Below are positions 30,938 through 40,065 of a DNA stretch of 64,000 bases, piece by piece. This DNA is from Hymenobacter jejuensis. GTDB lineage: Bacteria; Bacteroidota; Bacteroidia; Cytophagales; Hymenobacteraceae. The stretch covers positions 3,782,001-3,846,000 of the forward strand of contig NZ_CP040896.1 of the NCBI RefSeq assembly GCF_006337165.1, given 5' to 3'. The position numbers and the translations under genes were made by a program. Each line of letters starts with the position of its first letter. Position 1 is the first letter of the stretch. Below the pieces are notes generated by a model, which saw only the letters and a list, made by a program, of their open reading frames with translations, made no database searches and was not told where the DNA came from.

Positions 30938-31006
30938 GTATTTAAACGGCAATACACGGACTGAACAGAAGAAACGAACTAAGACCAAATGCCAGGCTAG
31001 ATAATA

Positions 31007-31156
31007 TTAACTCCCCACCTTTTTTCAAGGAGGGGTGCCCGTAGGGCGGGGTGGTCAGCTAGAGCTAGAGAACTAGAGCTAGTTATCGTTCAACTAAACA
31101 ACAACTTTACCACCCCGGCCTGCGGCCTCCCCTCCTTGAAAAAGGAGGAGTGTTAA
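31007..31156. repeat. 150-nt palindromic repeat element (CCCCTCCTC family)
   Basis: Ends TTAACTCCCC and a matching right arm, with internal CAAGGAGGGG and CCCCTCCTTG (10 bp) and GGGGTGGT facing ACCACCCC. Its core also contains repeats of AGCTAGAG. Same nested plan as 9497-9707 and 48460-48583. It lies between the M3 peptidase stop and the SNF2 start. Confidence 0.75.
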
Positions 31157-31222
31157 ACTAAACTAGTTTTAAAGCTAAATCCCCGCTCTAGTGGTTGAGG
31201 CGTCTCGTGGGCCAGCGGCTCA

Positions 31223-33451
31223 CTAGCTTTTCTTGCCGGTCGCTTTCTTATCGGCGGGTTTGCTGGCTTTGGCGTCCTTCATCGGAAAGCCGCGCTCGCG
31301 CATCAGAGCGTCGATTTTCGGGTCGCGGCCGCGGAAAGAACGGTAGGCTTCGGCCGGATCGACGGTGTTGCCGACGGAGAAGATCTTGTCTTTCAGGCGC
31401 TTGGCCACGGCTTTGTCATAGGGGCCGCCGGCTTCCGTGAAGGCGCCGAATGCATCGGCCGCCAGCACCACCGACCACAGGTAGCTGTAATAGCCCGCCG
31501 AGTAGCCATCGCTCGAAAAGACGTGCGAAAACTGCGGCGTGCGGTGGCGCATCACCAGCTCGCTGGGCATGCCGAGTTGCGTCAAGGTTTCGCGCTCAAA
31601 CTTGTCGGGGTCAATCTTCTGGGCGCCAGCCAAATGCAGCTTCATGTCGATGAGCGCACTGGCCAGAAACTCGGTGGTTTCGAAGCCCTGATTGAAGGTT
31701 GACGCCTTTTCAATCCGGTCGACCAACGCTTGCGGAATGGGCTTGCCGGTTTGGTAATGCACGGCGAAGCGCTGTAGCACCTGGGGCGTAGGCAGCCAGT
31801 TTTCCATGAGCTGCGACGGAAACTCCACGTAGTCACGCACCACGCTCGTGCCCGCTAGCGACGGATACGTAACGTTGGAAGAAAGGCCGTGCAGGGCATG
31901 CCCAAACTCGTGAAACAGGGTGGTGGCGTCTGTCCAGGAGATGAGCGTAGGCGCACCGTCCTTGCCTTTCACGAAGTTCGAATTGTTTGATACAATGGTA
32001 GTTACCTCGCCATCCATGCGTTCCTGATTGCGGTAGGCGTTCATCCAGGCGCCGGAGCGTTTGCCGGGGCGAGCATACGGGTCGAAGTACCAGAGGCCCA
32101 CGTGCTTGCCGGTGGTTTTGTCTTTTACTTCCCACACCTTCACATCGGGGTGGTAGACGGGCGCATTGGTTACGGGCGTAAACGTGAAGCCGAGCAGCTC
32201 GCCGGCTACCCAGAACATGCCTTCGCGCATCTTATCGAGTTGCAGATACTGCTTTACCTCGTTCTGGTCGAGGTCGTAGCGGGCTTTGCGCACCTTCTCG
32301 CCGTAGTAGCGGTAGTCCCAGGGCTCTATTTTGAAGGTCGCGCCCTCCTTTTTTGCAAGTGTCTGCATATCAGCCACTTCCTCTTTTGCACGCGCTACGG
32401 CCGGCGTCCAGACTTCCTCCATCAGCGCCATGGCTTTTTCGGGCGTTTTGGCCATGGTGTTGTCGAGGCGCAGGTGGGCGTGCGTAGGGTAACCGAGCAG
32501 TTTGGCGCGCTCGGCGCGGAGCTGCAAAATATCGGTGATCAGGGCGTTGTTGTCGTGCTCACCGCCGTTGTCGCCGCGGTTGACGAACATGCGCCAGGCC
32601 TTTTCCCGCAGCTTGCGCTGGTCGGAATAGGTCAGAAAGGGGTCGATGGACGAGCGCGTATTCGTGATCACACCGGCCGCCGTGAGCTTGCGCGCGGCCG
32701 CGGCATTGGCCGCATCGTCGCGCAGAGATTGGGGCAGACCACCCAAGTCGGCGGGCGTTTTCAGCACCAGCACCGAGTCGGTTTCGTCGGCGAGCACGTT
32801 CTGGCTAAAGCGCGTAAACAGGCCTGCCAGCTGCTGATTTATCTCCGACAAGCGCGTTTTGGCCTTGGCGTCGAGCTTGGCACCGGAGCGCACAAAATTA
32901 TTGTAATACACCCACGTCAGGCGTTGTTGCTCGGGCGTCAGCTTCTTCTTGTCGGGCGAATTATACACCGTTTCGATGCGCCGAAACAGGGGCCCGTTCT
33001 GCGTGATCTGGTCGCCGAAGGCGGCCATGCGCGGCGCCATTTCGCGCTGCACGGCCTGTACCTCGGGGTTGTTCATGGTGCCAGTCCATACTCCATACAC
33101 CGTCTGGACCTGATCGAGGGCGTGGCCGGCGCGCTCCAGGGCCGCGATGGTGTTCTCGAAAGTTGGGGCCTTCTTGTCGTCGGCAATCGCCTGAACCTCT
33201 GCTAAGTTCTGCGCCATCGCGGCTTCCAGCGCCGGCTTAAATTGGCTTACCTGAACTTTGTCGAAAGCCGGAACGCCGCCATACGGGCCAGCCCACGGGG
33301 CCAGTAACGGGTTCAGATCGGCGCGGGTCGAAAAGCCGGCCGCGGGTGTAGTTTGGGCAATGCTTGGCGTAGGGTTCACGTTGGCAGCAAGGCTACAGAT
33401 GAGCAGGGCCTGCGCCAGCCGCCCACCCGGAAAGGTGATTGATTTAGACAT
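31223..33451 (-). CDS. M3-family zinc metallopeptidase (Dcp-like)
   Basis: 742-aa exported oligopeptidase. The ATG at 33451 opens a signal peptide (LAQALLICSLAANVNPTPSI). The metal site HEFGHALHG is near residue 515, with the second zinc ligand Glu in the helix downstream (YVEFPSQLMENWL). The C-terminal Tyr-rich GYSAGYYSYLWSVVLAADAF is typical for M3 enzymes. E. coli Dcp releases C-terminal dipeptides from oligopeptides; the signal peptide implies periplasmic action here. The Lys/Ala-rich tail (ASKPADKKATGKKS) is unusual. Single gene. Confidence 0.92.
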   Translation of the reverse strand: MSKSITFPGGRLAQALLICSLAANVNPTPSIAQTTPAAGFSTRADLNPLLAPWAGPYGGVPAFDKVQVSQFKPALEAAMAQNLAEVQAIADDKKAPTFENTIAALERAGHALDQVQTVYGVWTGTMNNPEVQAVQREMAPRMAAFGDQITQNGPLFRRIETVYNSPDKKKLTPEQQRLTWVYYNNFVRSGAKLDAKAKTRLSEINQQLAGLFTRFSQNVLADETDSVLVLKTPADLGGLPQSLRDDAANAAAARKLTAAGVITNTRSSIDPFLTYSDQRKLREKAWRMFVNRGDNGGEHDNNALITDILQLRAERAKLLGYPTHAHLRLDNTMAKTPEKAMALMEEVWTPAVARAKEEVADMQTLAKKEGATFKIEPWDYRYYGEKVRKARYDLDQNEVKQYLQLDKMREGMFWVAGELLGFTFTPVTNAPVYHPDVKVWEVKDKTTGKHVGLWYFDPYARPGKRSGAWMNAYRNQERMDGEVTTIVSNNSNFVKGKDGAPTLISWTDATTLFHEFGHALHGLSSNVTYPSLAGTSVVRDYVEFPSQLMENWLPTPQVLQRFAVHYQTGKPIPQALVDRIEKASTFNQGFETTEFLASALIDMKLHLAGAQKIDPDKFERETLTQLGMPSELVMRHRTPQFSHVFSSDGYSAGYYSYLWSVVLAADAFGAFTEAGGPYDKAVAKRLKDKIFSVGNTVDPAEAYRSFRGRDPKIDALMRERGFPMKDAKASKPADKKATGKKS

Positions 33452-33574
33452 AAAGAAGGAACAGGTCGTTTCAAAAGTGCAGGCCTGAAGGTACTACCTA
33501 TAAGGCTGGTTTGCGGCGGCGGGTTCCCTGGGTCGTCGGGCAGTCTTTTTGCGCCACTCCCTGCCGAAGGTAGG

Positions 33575-33603
33575 TTGCATCTGGCCTAGCTGCCGTATAC
33601 TTG
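33575..33603 (+). promoter_or_regulatory. Candidate -33/-7 promoter TTG-N18-TATACTTG
   Basis: TTG at 33575 and TATACTTG (one mismatch from TAnnTTTG) at 33596, 18 nt apart, close to the Bacteroidota spacing of 19-20 nt. It lies just before the ATG at 33607, so the transcript would be nearly leaderless. Confidence 0.45.
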
Positions 33604-33606
33604 AGC

Positions 33607-33939
33607 ATGAGCCTAGACAGCAGCACCTTTTTTCTTCACACGCCCGACGCGGAAAAGACCACCATCGAGACCCAAACGGCCTCCGGCAGCGTCCAGCAAC
33701 ACGATGCCTTGCTGATTGCCCAAACGCCTCGCCAGAAGCTGTTTGTAACGCTGGATACCAAGCGCCGCTACGTTACCCTCACCTACGTCGACGACAGTTC
33801 CGACGACATAGAGCTGGACTTTGTGCAGGACTACGAGGAAGTAGAAGATCTTTTGGAGGATGCCGGCCTCTACGGCCGCCACGACGGCGAGCTCGGCGTT
33901 CTGTACCACAACTTGCTGTTCCTGCTTATGAATCCGTAG
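33607..33939 (+). CDS. Uncharacterised acidic protein
   Basis: 110-aa acidic protein (SLDSSTFFLHTPDAEKTTIE, ending with LGVLYHNLLFLLMNP). No signal peptide or membrane helix. The middle (LTYVDDSSDDIELDFVQDYE) is rich in Asp and Glu. No family recognised. It is followed after an AT-rich palindrome by msrB, so co-transcription is possible. Confidence 0.6.
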   Translation: MSLDSSTFFLHTPDAEKTTIETQTASGSVQQHDALLIAQTPRQKLFVTLDTKRRYVTLTYVDDSSDDIELDFVQDYEEVEDLLEDAGLYGRHDGELGVLYHNLLFLLMNP

Positions 33940-33945
33940 TTAATA

Positions 33946-33974
33946 TATAAGATATTGATTATCAATAGATTATA
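33946..33974. repeat. AT-rich palindrome TTGATTATCAA between uncharacterised gene and msrB
   Basis: The core TTGATTATCAA (33955-33965) is the exact reverse complement of TTGATAATCAA, framed by TATAA and TTATA. It ends 7 bp before the GTG start of msrB, so it overlaps the place where a ribosome binding site would be. Confidence 0.6.
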
Positions 33975-33981
33975 AAATATC

Positions 33982-34470
33982 GTGCTGCGCTTGAAAGACA
34001 TTCTTTACTTCGCCAAATACAGCAACCCCGAGCCGCCGCGGCGCGTGGAGCAGTCGGAGGAAGCGTGGCAGGCACAGCTGACGCCGGCGCAGTTTCGGGT
34101 ACTGCGGCAAAAAGCAACCGAATCGCCGTACCGTAACGCGTATTGCCGCTCCTACGAGCCGGGCGTGTACGCGTGCGCCGGCTGCGGGAGTTTGTTGTTC
34201 AACTCCACGGAGAAGTACCGCGCCATTTCCGGTTGGCCCAGCTTCACGCAGCCAATCGCCAAAAACGCCATCCGGTACGCGTTCGACGACGGCCACGGCA
34301 TGCAACGCATCGAAGCGCTCTGCAACGTCTGCGAGGGCCATCTGGGCCACGTGTTTCCGGATGGGCCGGAGCCGAGCGGCCTGCGCTATTGCATCAACTC
34401 CGAAAGCCTGCTCCGACTCGCGGAATCGGCCGAACTCCCTGTTACTCAGCCCTTGCCGAACGGCATTTAG
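33982..34470 (+). CDS. msrB: Peptide-methionine (R)-S-oxide reductase MsrB
   Basis: 162-aa enzyme that reduces methionine-R-sulfoxide in proteins. Zinc-binding pairs CAGC and CNVC, the substrate block ISGWPSFTQPI, and the catalytic Cys in GLRYCINSESL are all present. The protein has an N-terminal extension of about 30 residues before the MsrB domain. The start is a GTG at 33982, the first start codon in frame after the AT-rich element, and is uncertain. It converges on the amidase gene with a 4-bp overlap of the stops. Confidence 0.93.
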   Translation: MLRLKDILYFAKYSNPEPPRRVEQSEEAWQAQLTPAQFRVLRQKATESPYRNAYCRSYEPGVYACAGCGSLLFNSTEKYRAISGWPSFTQPIAKNAIRYAFDDGHGMQRIEALCNVCEGHLGHVFPDGPEPSGLRYCINSESLLRLAESAELPVTQPLPNGI

Positions 34471-35522
34471 CGGCGGGCGCGGTAGTCGGCGATAATTCCT
34501 TCGCAGATCCAGTTGGCCATCGCTTGGCGGTTGTCCGGAATCACAAAACGGCGCTGGTCCTTAAGGTTTTGGATGTTGCCAAGCTCCATAAAAACGGCCG
34601 GCGGGTGGCTGTTGCGCACCACATACAGCGTGTTGCGGGACGATACTTTTCCGGAATAGGCCCGGTTTGGCTGGGAGCGTTTGTAGCGGGTAGTGAAGGT
34701 CTGGTGGATGCGTTCGGCCAACCGCTGCCCGGCCGCGCTGGCCGAGTTGTGGTAGAAAAACACGTCGATGTTCTGGCTTTCGCTGCGGCTGTCGACGTGC
34801 AAACCCAGGAAGCGTTGATACGTGTTGCGGTGCTGGCCATGCAGCTTGTTTACGGCATTGATGCGCTGGCGCAGGCGGGCGAGCTGGCTGCGCGGAATCG
34901 GTTGCTGCGGATACGTCACTTCGTCGTAGTCGGTTAGGAGCACCGGCTGGTCACGAATGCCGTCGTTGGGGTCCTGAATGATCATGTACACCAACGCGCC
35001 GTGCTCCGTCAAGACGCGAGCCAGCCGCAGCGCAACGTCATACGCGTATTCATCTTCGGCCAGCGAATAGCCGCCGTACTTCCCAATCGCGCCCGGATCG
35101 GGGCCGCCGTGCCCCGACGACACGTACAGGATTGCGCCCCGCAGCGCTTGATCGCGCACGGCTACTCGCCCGTAGGCACTGCCAAATAACGACGCGAGCG
35201 GAACGGGTGCCGTTTTTCTCACCGAAGCTGTTCGGCCGGCAGTGGCGGCGCTGGGTTTCGGCTTGCCGGCAATAGCTCGTGGCGAGGCGTTGGGCAAGCG
35301 GTATTTTCGGCCCGCAATAAGGTCTTTCCCTTTACTGAGGTTCGCCCGATTCAGCGCCAGAAATGCCTGCAAATGCGTATTCGGATTCAGGCCATAACGG
35401 CGCAGCAGCAGTTGGGTGCCATCGCCGCGGCGGGCCACTACTTGCCGATAAGGGTCCTTGCTAAATGCCAGAACGGAAGCCAGCAGAAATACTAAAAACA
35501 GGGAAATCGTACGCAAAAGCAA
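34467..35522 (-). CDS. N-acetylmuramoyl-L-alanine amidase with LysM-like domain
   Basis: 351-aa exported cell-wall hydrolase. The ATG at 35522 gives a signal peptide (ISLFLVFLLASVLAFS). Residues about 35-80 (LLRRYGLNPNTHLQAFLALN, then LIAGRKYRLP) resemble a LysM peptidoglycan-binding unit. The amidase-3 zinc ligands are visible: His in VSSGHGGPDPGAIG, Glu in LAEDEYAYDVALRL, His in LGLHVDSRS, and the catalytic Glu in PPAVFMELGNIQN. It cleaves the amide between muramic acid and the peptide stem during cell separation. The gene is single and overlaps msrB by 4 bp tail to tail. Confidence 0.9.
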   Translation of the reverse strand: MLLRTISLFLVFLLASVLAFSKDPYRQVVARRGDGTQLLLRRYGLNPNTHLQAFLALNRANLSKGKDLIAGRKYRLPNASPRAIAGKPKPSAATAGRTASVRKTAPVPLASLFGSAYGRVAVRDQALRGAILYVSSGHGGPDPGAIGKYGGYSLAEDEYAYDVALRLARVLTEHGALVYMIIQDPNDGIRDQPVLLTDYDEVTYPQQPIPRSQLARLRQRINAVNKLHGQHRNTYQRFLGLHVDSRSESQNIDVFFYHNSASAAGQRLAERIHQTFTTRYKRSQPNRAYSGKVSSRNTLYVVRNSHPPAVFMELGNIQNLKDQRRFVIPDNRQAMANWICEGIIADYRARR

Positions 35523-35961
35523 CGAGCTAAAGTGGTAAAATCAGTCGTTTACGATGATGGAGGCGCAAACCGTTGGCCTCGGTATATAAACGCTTGACTG
35601 ACAAATTGCTGCATACAAAAACAAGCAGTTTAGCTATCAGGCCAATGGCCAAAAGTACAACACAAAGGCCCGGCTGGCAGCAAGGCATATGCGCAGCAGC
35701 GTTTTCCGTCAAAACGAAACAAATACCCTAGCAGCTCCTGAAAAACAGGACTTCCCGCTTGCATACCCAAGCCGATGCAGGTCATTTGGTGACTAGCTGA
35801 AATCGTAGCAGGCGCTGCATAGCTGCAAACGGAAGAGTTTTTTCAGCTGCGATTCGTATCTGGCGCCGCCAGATACGTAAGCGTGCTCGAAGCTGCATTT
35901 GCAAACCTTCTTTGATAGGTTGAATGCACGCTCTGCTCTCACGTCCTTACAACGCTAGCCC
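35523..35961. other. 439-bp intergenic region with operator-like palindrome
   Basis: No reading frame looks real. At 35855-35877 CGTATCTGGC and GCCAGATACG form a perfect 10-bp inverted repeat around GCC, about 85 bp upstream of the UvrA2-type gene, a good size for a dimeric repressor site. The region also contains the divergent amidase promoter. Confidence 0.5.
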
Positions 35962-38514
35962 ATGGCCAATAACTCTGTTTCGCAAAATCAAAATAGCGAT
36001 AGTCAGCTGCATACGGGTTTTGTGCGCGTGCGCGGAGCACGGGAGCACAATCTAAAAAATGTCGATCTCGACATTCCGCGCGATGCGTTAGTGGTGTTTA
36101 CGGGCGTATCGGGCTCGGGAAAATCGTCCTTGGCTTTTGGCACCCTCTACGCCGAGGCCCAACGCCGCTACCTCGAATCGGTGTCGCCGTATGCGCGGCG
36201 GCTGTTTCACCAGATGGCTGTGCCCGAAGTCGACGCCATCGACGGCTTGCCGCCGGCCGTGGCCCTGCAACAGCAGCGCGGCACGCCCACCACACGCTCG
36301 TCGGTGGGCAGCGTCACGACGCTCTCGAACCTGTTGCGCATGCTGTATTCGCGGGCCGGCGATTATCCTGCTAATCAAAGCATTGTATATGCCGAGGGAT
36401 TTTCGCCCAACACGCCCGAGGGTGCCTGCCCCACGTGCCACGGCTTGGGCCGTATTTATGAAGTAACGGAAGAATCGATGGTGCCCGACCCGTCGCTGAC
36501 CATTCGGGAGCGGGCAATTGCGGCATGGCCCCAAGCCTGGGGCGGCCAAAACCAGCGCGACATCTTGGTTACGCTGGGCTACGACGTAGATACCCCCTGG
36601 CGCGACCTTCCCCAAAAAGACCGCGACTGGATTCTGTTTACCGACGAGCAACCGGTGGTGCCTGTGTACCCCGGCTACTCGCCCGCCGAAACGCAGCGCG
36701 CGCTCCGGCGCAAGGAGCCGCCAAACTACATGGGCACGTTTACGGGTGTTAAGCGGCACGTGCTGCACACCTTCGCCAACACCCAAAGCCCGCTGATGAA
36801 AAAGCGGGCGTTGCAGTACATGATCAGCACGGCCTGCCCACTTTGCCACGGCAAGCGCCTGCGGCCCGAGTCGCTGTCGGTGACCTTTGCCGGCCTGGAC
36901 ATCGCCGATATGTCGGGGCTGCCTTTGAAGCGTGTGAGCCAGTTGCTGCGCCCTTTTGCCGACGGCACTGCCACCGGCCGCAAAAAGCACGATGCTGCGC
37001 ACCCTGAGCAAGTAATTGTGAGTCAGCGCATTGCAGCCGACTTGGTAGCACGCCTTGCCGTGCTGCTCGATCTGGGCTTGGGCTACCTGTCGTTGGAGCG
37101 CAGCACGCCCACGTTGTCGCCGGGCGAATTGCAGCGCCTGCGTCTGGCTACGCAGCTGTATTCCAACCTGTTCGGGGTGGTGTACGTGCTCGACGAACCC
37201 TCGGCGGGCCTGCACCCCTCCGACACCGAAGCCTTGCTGAAAGCCTTGGCCAGTCTGAAGAAAGCTGGCAATTCGCTGTTTGTCGTCGAGCACAACCTCG
37301 ACGTGATCCGGCAGGCCGATTGGCTGGTAGACGTTGGGCCCGCGGCCGGCGAGCAGGGTGGCGAAATACTCTACAGCGGCCCGCCCGCCGGGCTTGATGA
37401 GATAAGCGGTTCACAAACAAGGCGTTACCTTTTTGTATCGGACAACAAAAAAGAGCTTCGCACCTCGCGCCCGCCCGCTGGCTGGTTGCGGCTGGCTGGC
37501 GTTACGCGCAACAATTTGCAGCAACTCGAGGTGAAGTTTCCGTTGGGCGTGCTCACCACGGTTACGGGCGTATCGGGCTCGGGCAAATCGAGCTTGGTAA
37601 GCCAGGTACTGGTAGAACTGGTAGCCGAGCAGCTAGGGCAGGAGGTGCTGCTCGAAGAAGAGGAAGGCGCCGACCCGCTGGAGCGTGCTGCCCCGATCGA
37701 GACCGGCGGGCGCATTGTCGGCGGCATGGAGCACCTCAAACGGCTGGTGCGCGTCGATCAGAAGCCCATTGGTCGCACGCCGCGTTCCAATATGGCCACC
37801 TATACAGGGTTGTTTGACCATGTGCGCAAGCTGTTTGCTGCTACCAAAATGGCCAAAGCCCGCCGCTACGACGCGGGCCGGTTTTCCTTCAACGTTGCCA
37901 AAGGCCGCTGCGAAAACTGCCAGGGCGAGGGCTTTGTGATGGTCGAATTGCTCTTTTTGCCCAGCGTGTACGCGCCCTGCCCCGTCTGCCACGGCTCGCG
38001 CTACAATGCCAAAACCCTGGAAGTCACCTACAAAGACAAAAACATCGCCGAAGTACTAGCCCTGACTGTGGACGCGGCCTGGGAGTTTTTCGCCGACGAG
38101 CCGACGGTGCTGCGGGCCCTTACGGTGCTGCGCGAAGTGGGCCTGGGCTACCTGCGCCTCGGCCAGCCGGCCACCGAGCTGTCGGGTGGCGAGGCCCAGC
38201 GCATTAAGCTGGCGACGGAGCTGCAACGGGCCCAGCGCGGCAACTCGCTCTATGTGCTCGACGAGCCCACCACCGGCCTGCACCCCTCCGACGTGGAAAA
38301 GCTGATGACCCAACTCGAGGGCCTGGTCGAAGCCGGGAACACGGTCATTGTGGTGGAGCACGACATGCGCGTGGTGGCCGGCAGCGACTGGGTAATCGAC
38401 ATGGGCCCCGGCGCGGGCGACGAAGGTGGGCAGGTGGTGGCCGCTGGTCCGCCGGCGGAAGTCGCCAACGTCAGGGAAAGCCGCACCGCGCCGTATTTGG
38501 CTAGGTTTCGGTAA
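35962..38514 (+). CDS. UvrA2-type ABC ATPase (UvrA-like, DrrC-like)
   Basis: 850-aa tandem ABC ATPase of the UvrA class. Both Walker A motifs are present ([15 protein letters not shown] and [15 protein letters not shown]), as are both signature motifs ([15 protein letters not shown] and [15 protein letters not shown]), and CxxC pairs for zinc (CPTCHG, CPLCHG, CENCQG, CPVCHG). The sequence passes directly from the ARVG-like region ([11 protein letters not shown]) to the first zinc site, so the UvrB-binding domain of canonical UvrA (about 940 aa) is missing. UvrA2 proteins are linked to resistance to DNA-binding drugs and to damage tolerance. The N-terminus [15 protein letters not shown] is a non-conserved tail. 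Single gene with its own upstream palindrome. Confidence 0.9.
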   Translation: MANNSVSQNQNSDSQLHTGFVRVRGAREHNLKNVDLDIPRDALVVFTGVSGSGKSSLAFGTLYAEAQRRYLESVSPYARRLFHQMAVPEVDAIDGLPPAVALQQQRGTPTTRSSVGSVTTLSNLLRMLYSRAGDYPANQSIVYAEGFSPNTPEGACPTCHGLGRIYEVTEESMVPDPSLTIRERAIAAWPQAWGGQNQRDILVTLGYDVDTPWRDLPQKDRDWILFTDEQPVVPVYPGYSPAETQRALRRKEPPNYMGTFTGVKRHVLHTFANTQSPLMKKRALQYMISTACPLCHGKRLRPESLSVTFAGLDIADMSGLPLKRVSQLLRPFADGTATGRKKHDAAHPEQVIVSQRIAADLVARLAVLLDLGLGYLSLERSTPTLSPGELQRLRLATQLYSNLFGVVYVLDEPSAGLHPSDTEALLKALASLKKAGNSLFVVEHNLDVIRQADWLVDVGPAAGEQGGEILYSGPPAGLDEISGSQTRRYLFVSDNKKELRTSRPPAGWLRLAGVTRNNLQQLEVKFPLGVLTTVTGVSGSGKSSLVSQVLVELVAEQLGQEVLLEEEEGADPLERAAPIETGGRIVGGMEHLKRLVRVDQKPIGRTPRSNMATYTGLFDHVRKLFAATKMAKARRYDAGRFSFNVAKGRCENCQGEGFVMVELLFLPSVYAPCPVCHGSRYNAKTLEVTYKDKNIAEVLALTVDAAWEFFADEPTVLRALTVLREVGLGYLRLGQPATELSGGEAQRIKLATELQRAQRGNSLYVLDEPTTGLHPSDVEKLMTQLEGLVEAGNTVIVVEHDMRVVAGSDWVIDMGPGAGDEGGQVVAAGPPAEVANVRESRTAPYLARFR

Positions 38515-38575
38515 GATTTCACTTCCAAGACGCGCTTTGTAGCCCTGCTCTGTGATAGTGTTACATACTATTGTT

Positions 38576-38622
38576 TTTATCCTGCATAAATATCTGTATA
38601 TCAGATATTTATGCAGGATAAA
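38576..38622. repeat. Perfect 21-bp AT-rich hairpin
   Basis: Arms of 21 nt (inner halves TGCATAAATATCTG and CAGATATTTATGCA) pair perfectly around TATAT. It lies 62 bp after the UvrA2-type stop and next to the stop of a degenerate minus-strand frame. It may serve as a terminator although only a few GC pairs and no long T run are present. Confidence 0.65.
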
Positions 38623-38841
38623 TTAGCAGGCTGCGGCTACGATGGTGGGCTGGGTTTCCTGCATTCTGTGATAGAATACATGGCAGGAGGCCAGCACGAA
38701 CCGGAAGATGACCGGCGCCACCCAACCCGAGGCAGGGTCGCTGCTCATGAGGTGGGCGATAAAGGCGAACACAAATGTAACGCCGAAGCCGGCATGGGCC
38801 CTGGCCAGGTGACTAATGCCAACTTTCTGTTGGTTAGGTAT
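38623..38841 (-). other. Open frame encoding a hydrophobic segment, possible small or remnant gene
   Basis: The minus strand is open for 72 codons with protein-like composition: GFGVTFVFAFIAHLMSSDP, then GWVAPVIFRFVLASCHVFYH and a polar end QETQPTIVAAAC. Two hydrophobic helices are suggested. There is no good start codon at the front; the only ATG gives 41 residues. It could be a small membrane protein with a non-standard start or the remnant of one. The opposite strand frame in the same place looks like its shadow. Confidence 0.3.
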
Positions 38842-38910
38842 TTAGCCTGAATACCGAATAGGCGATGGCGCCGCCTGACAGAACGCCGGAAAGCAAGGAA
38901 AAGGGCTTGT

Positions 38911-39933
38911 TTAAATGGACTCGTGGCCTTCGGCGGCCAGCTGTTTCAGCAAGTCGCGCAGGCCGCTGGGCTCGGCTATGGCGTGCCTGATGTGCTGTAA
39001 ATACTCGGCTTCGGCGCGGAGGTGGCGCTTGAGCTGGCGCAGCTCGGCTTCCTGCTTTTTGCCGGTGCTGCCAAAGAAGCCGTTGGCGCCAAACTTCAGT
39101 TCATTCATGCGTTGCTTCAACTCGGTTTGCTGCCGGTGTAAGGCCTGCGTATAGCGCGTCAGCAGGTCGTCGGAAGCGGCGTCGCCGTCGGCGGAGTGCT
39201 CCGACAAGAGTTGGAGCAGCGTGTACAGGTCGTTGGCCTCATAAGCCTCCGTAATCTGCTGCATCCGGATGGTTTTGGCCTGCGCGCGTTCGGGGTCGCG
39301 TTCGAGGTCGGGGTGGTTGGCGCGGGCCAGTTGGCGATAGACGGCTTTGGTGTTGCCCAGCAGACTTTGCTGCTGGGCCTGGGCTTCGCGCTCGGCCGCT
39401 TCTTGGGCGCGCTGGGCTTTGGTTTTGCGGCGTTGGCCTCCGCGTTGGGGCTCCGAAGTATGGTTTACGTCAGCTTGATAACTATATGATTCAGTGATAG
39501 TTATATTTTGGGCCTTTTGATGGGTAGCATATCGCTGTAGAATTTCGGTTGCGTCTTCGCCAAAACGGTCGCGCAGGGAGTGGGCATTGGCAACGATCAG
39601 AGACGTAATCTGCTGCTCCTCGGCACGGCTGAAAAAATGCAGCAACAGCGCTTCTTCCAACGGAGGAAATAAGGCCTGCCGCGCCGTCACTACGGCCTGT
39701 GCCAGCGGCCCCACGTGTTGCCAGTAGCGCCGCCGGGCGTCGGCCTGTTCTTCCTCCAAGTCGCGGAGGCGCTGCCGCAGGTTCTCGACGTCCAACACCG
39801 CCTGCCGAAAAGCGCGTTGGGCCGGTGAGCCCACCGCTTCTTCGGCCGGCTCAGGGCGCAGGCTGCTGTGGTGCACTGCTGGGCTGGTGGAGGGATCCGG
39901 GTGGTCGGCCGGCGAATTGGAAGAGTGGGGCAT
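38911..39933 (-). CDS. J-domain-containing protein
   Basis: 340-aa protein with a central J-domain: KAVYRQLARANHPDLERDPE contains the HPD tripeptide, followed by MQQITEAYEANDLYTLLQLL. J-domains activate Hsp70 (DnaK) ATPase. Flanking it are a proline-rich front, a long coiled coil (LRQRLRDLEEEQADARRRYW, about residues 45-75) and a C-terminal coiled coil (residues 255-335). It lacks the DnaJ zinc finger and substrate domain, so it is a J-protein with a specialised partner. The stretch ITESYSYQADVN is encoded by AT-rich codons (39470-39510) inside a GC-rich gene. Confidence 0.75.
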   Translation of the reverse strand: MPHSSNSPADHPDPSTSPAVHHSSLRPEPAEEAVGSPAQRAFRQAVLDVENLRQRLRDLEEEQADARRRYWQHVGPLAQAVVTARQALFPPLEEALLLHFFSRAEEQQITSLIVANAHSLRDRFGEDATEILQRYATHQKAQNITITESYSYQADVNHTSEPQRGGQRRKTKAQRAQEAAEREAQAQQQSLLGNTKAVYRQLARANHPDLERDPERAQAKTIRMQQITEAYEANDLYTLLQLLSEHSADGDAASDDLLTRYTQALHRQQTELKQRMNELKFGANGFFGSTGKKQEAELRQLKRHLRAEAEYLQHIRHAIAEPSGLRDLLKQLAAEGHESI

Positions 39934-40065
39934 AGGGAAAGGGAAAACAGCAATTGCTCGATTTTTACACCCATTGTCCTTTGTAAAGATTAGAATGACA
40001 AGGTGTTATGCGTAACGGCTGAATAGGTTGGGTACGCTCGCTAAGCAGTTATCGCTTTTGCAAAA

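Noticed and set aside
35527..35712. A 61-aa minus-strand protein next to the amidase
   Set aside because: Short, Cys- and Arg-rich, no support from codon use; left as intergenic.
35962..38514. Canonical nucleotide-excision UvrA
   Set aside because: Too short and lacking the UvrB-binding domain.
38611..38850. A 79-aa plus-strand protein after the UvrA2-type gene
   Set aside because: It starts within the hairpin and mirrors the hydrophobic minus-strand frame, which has the more protein-like translation.
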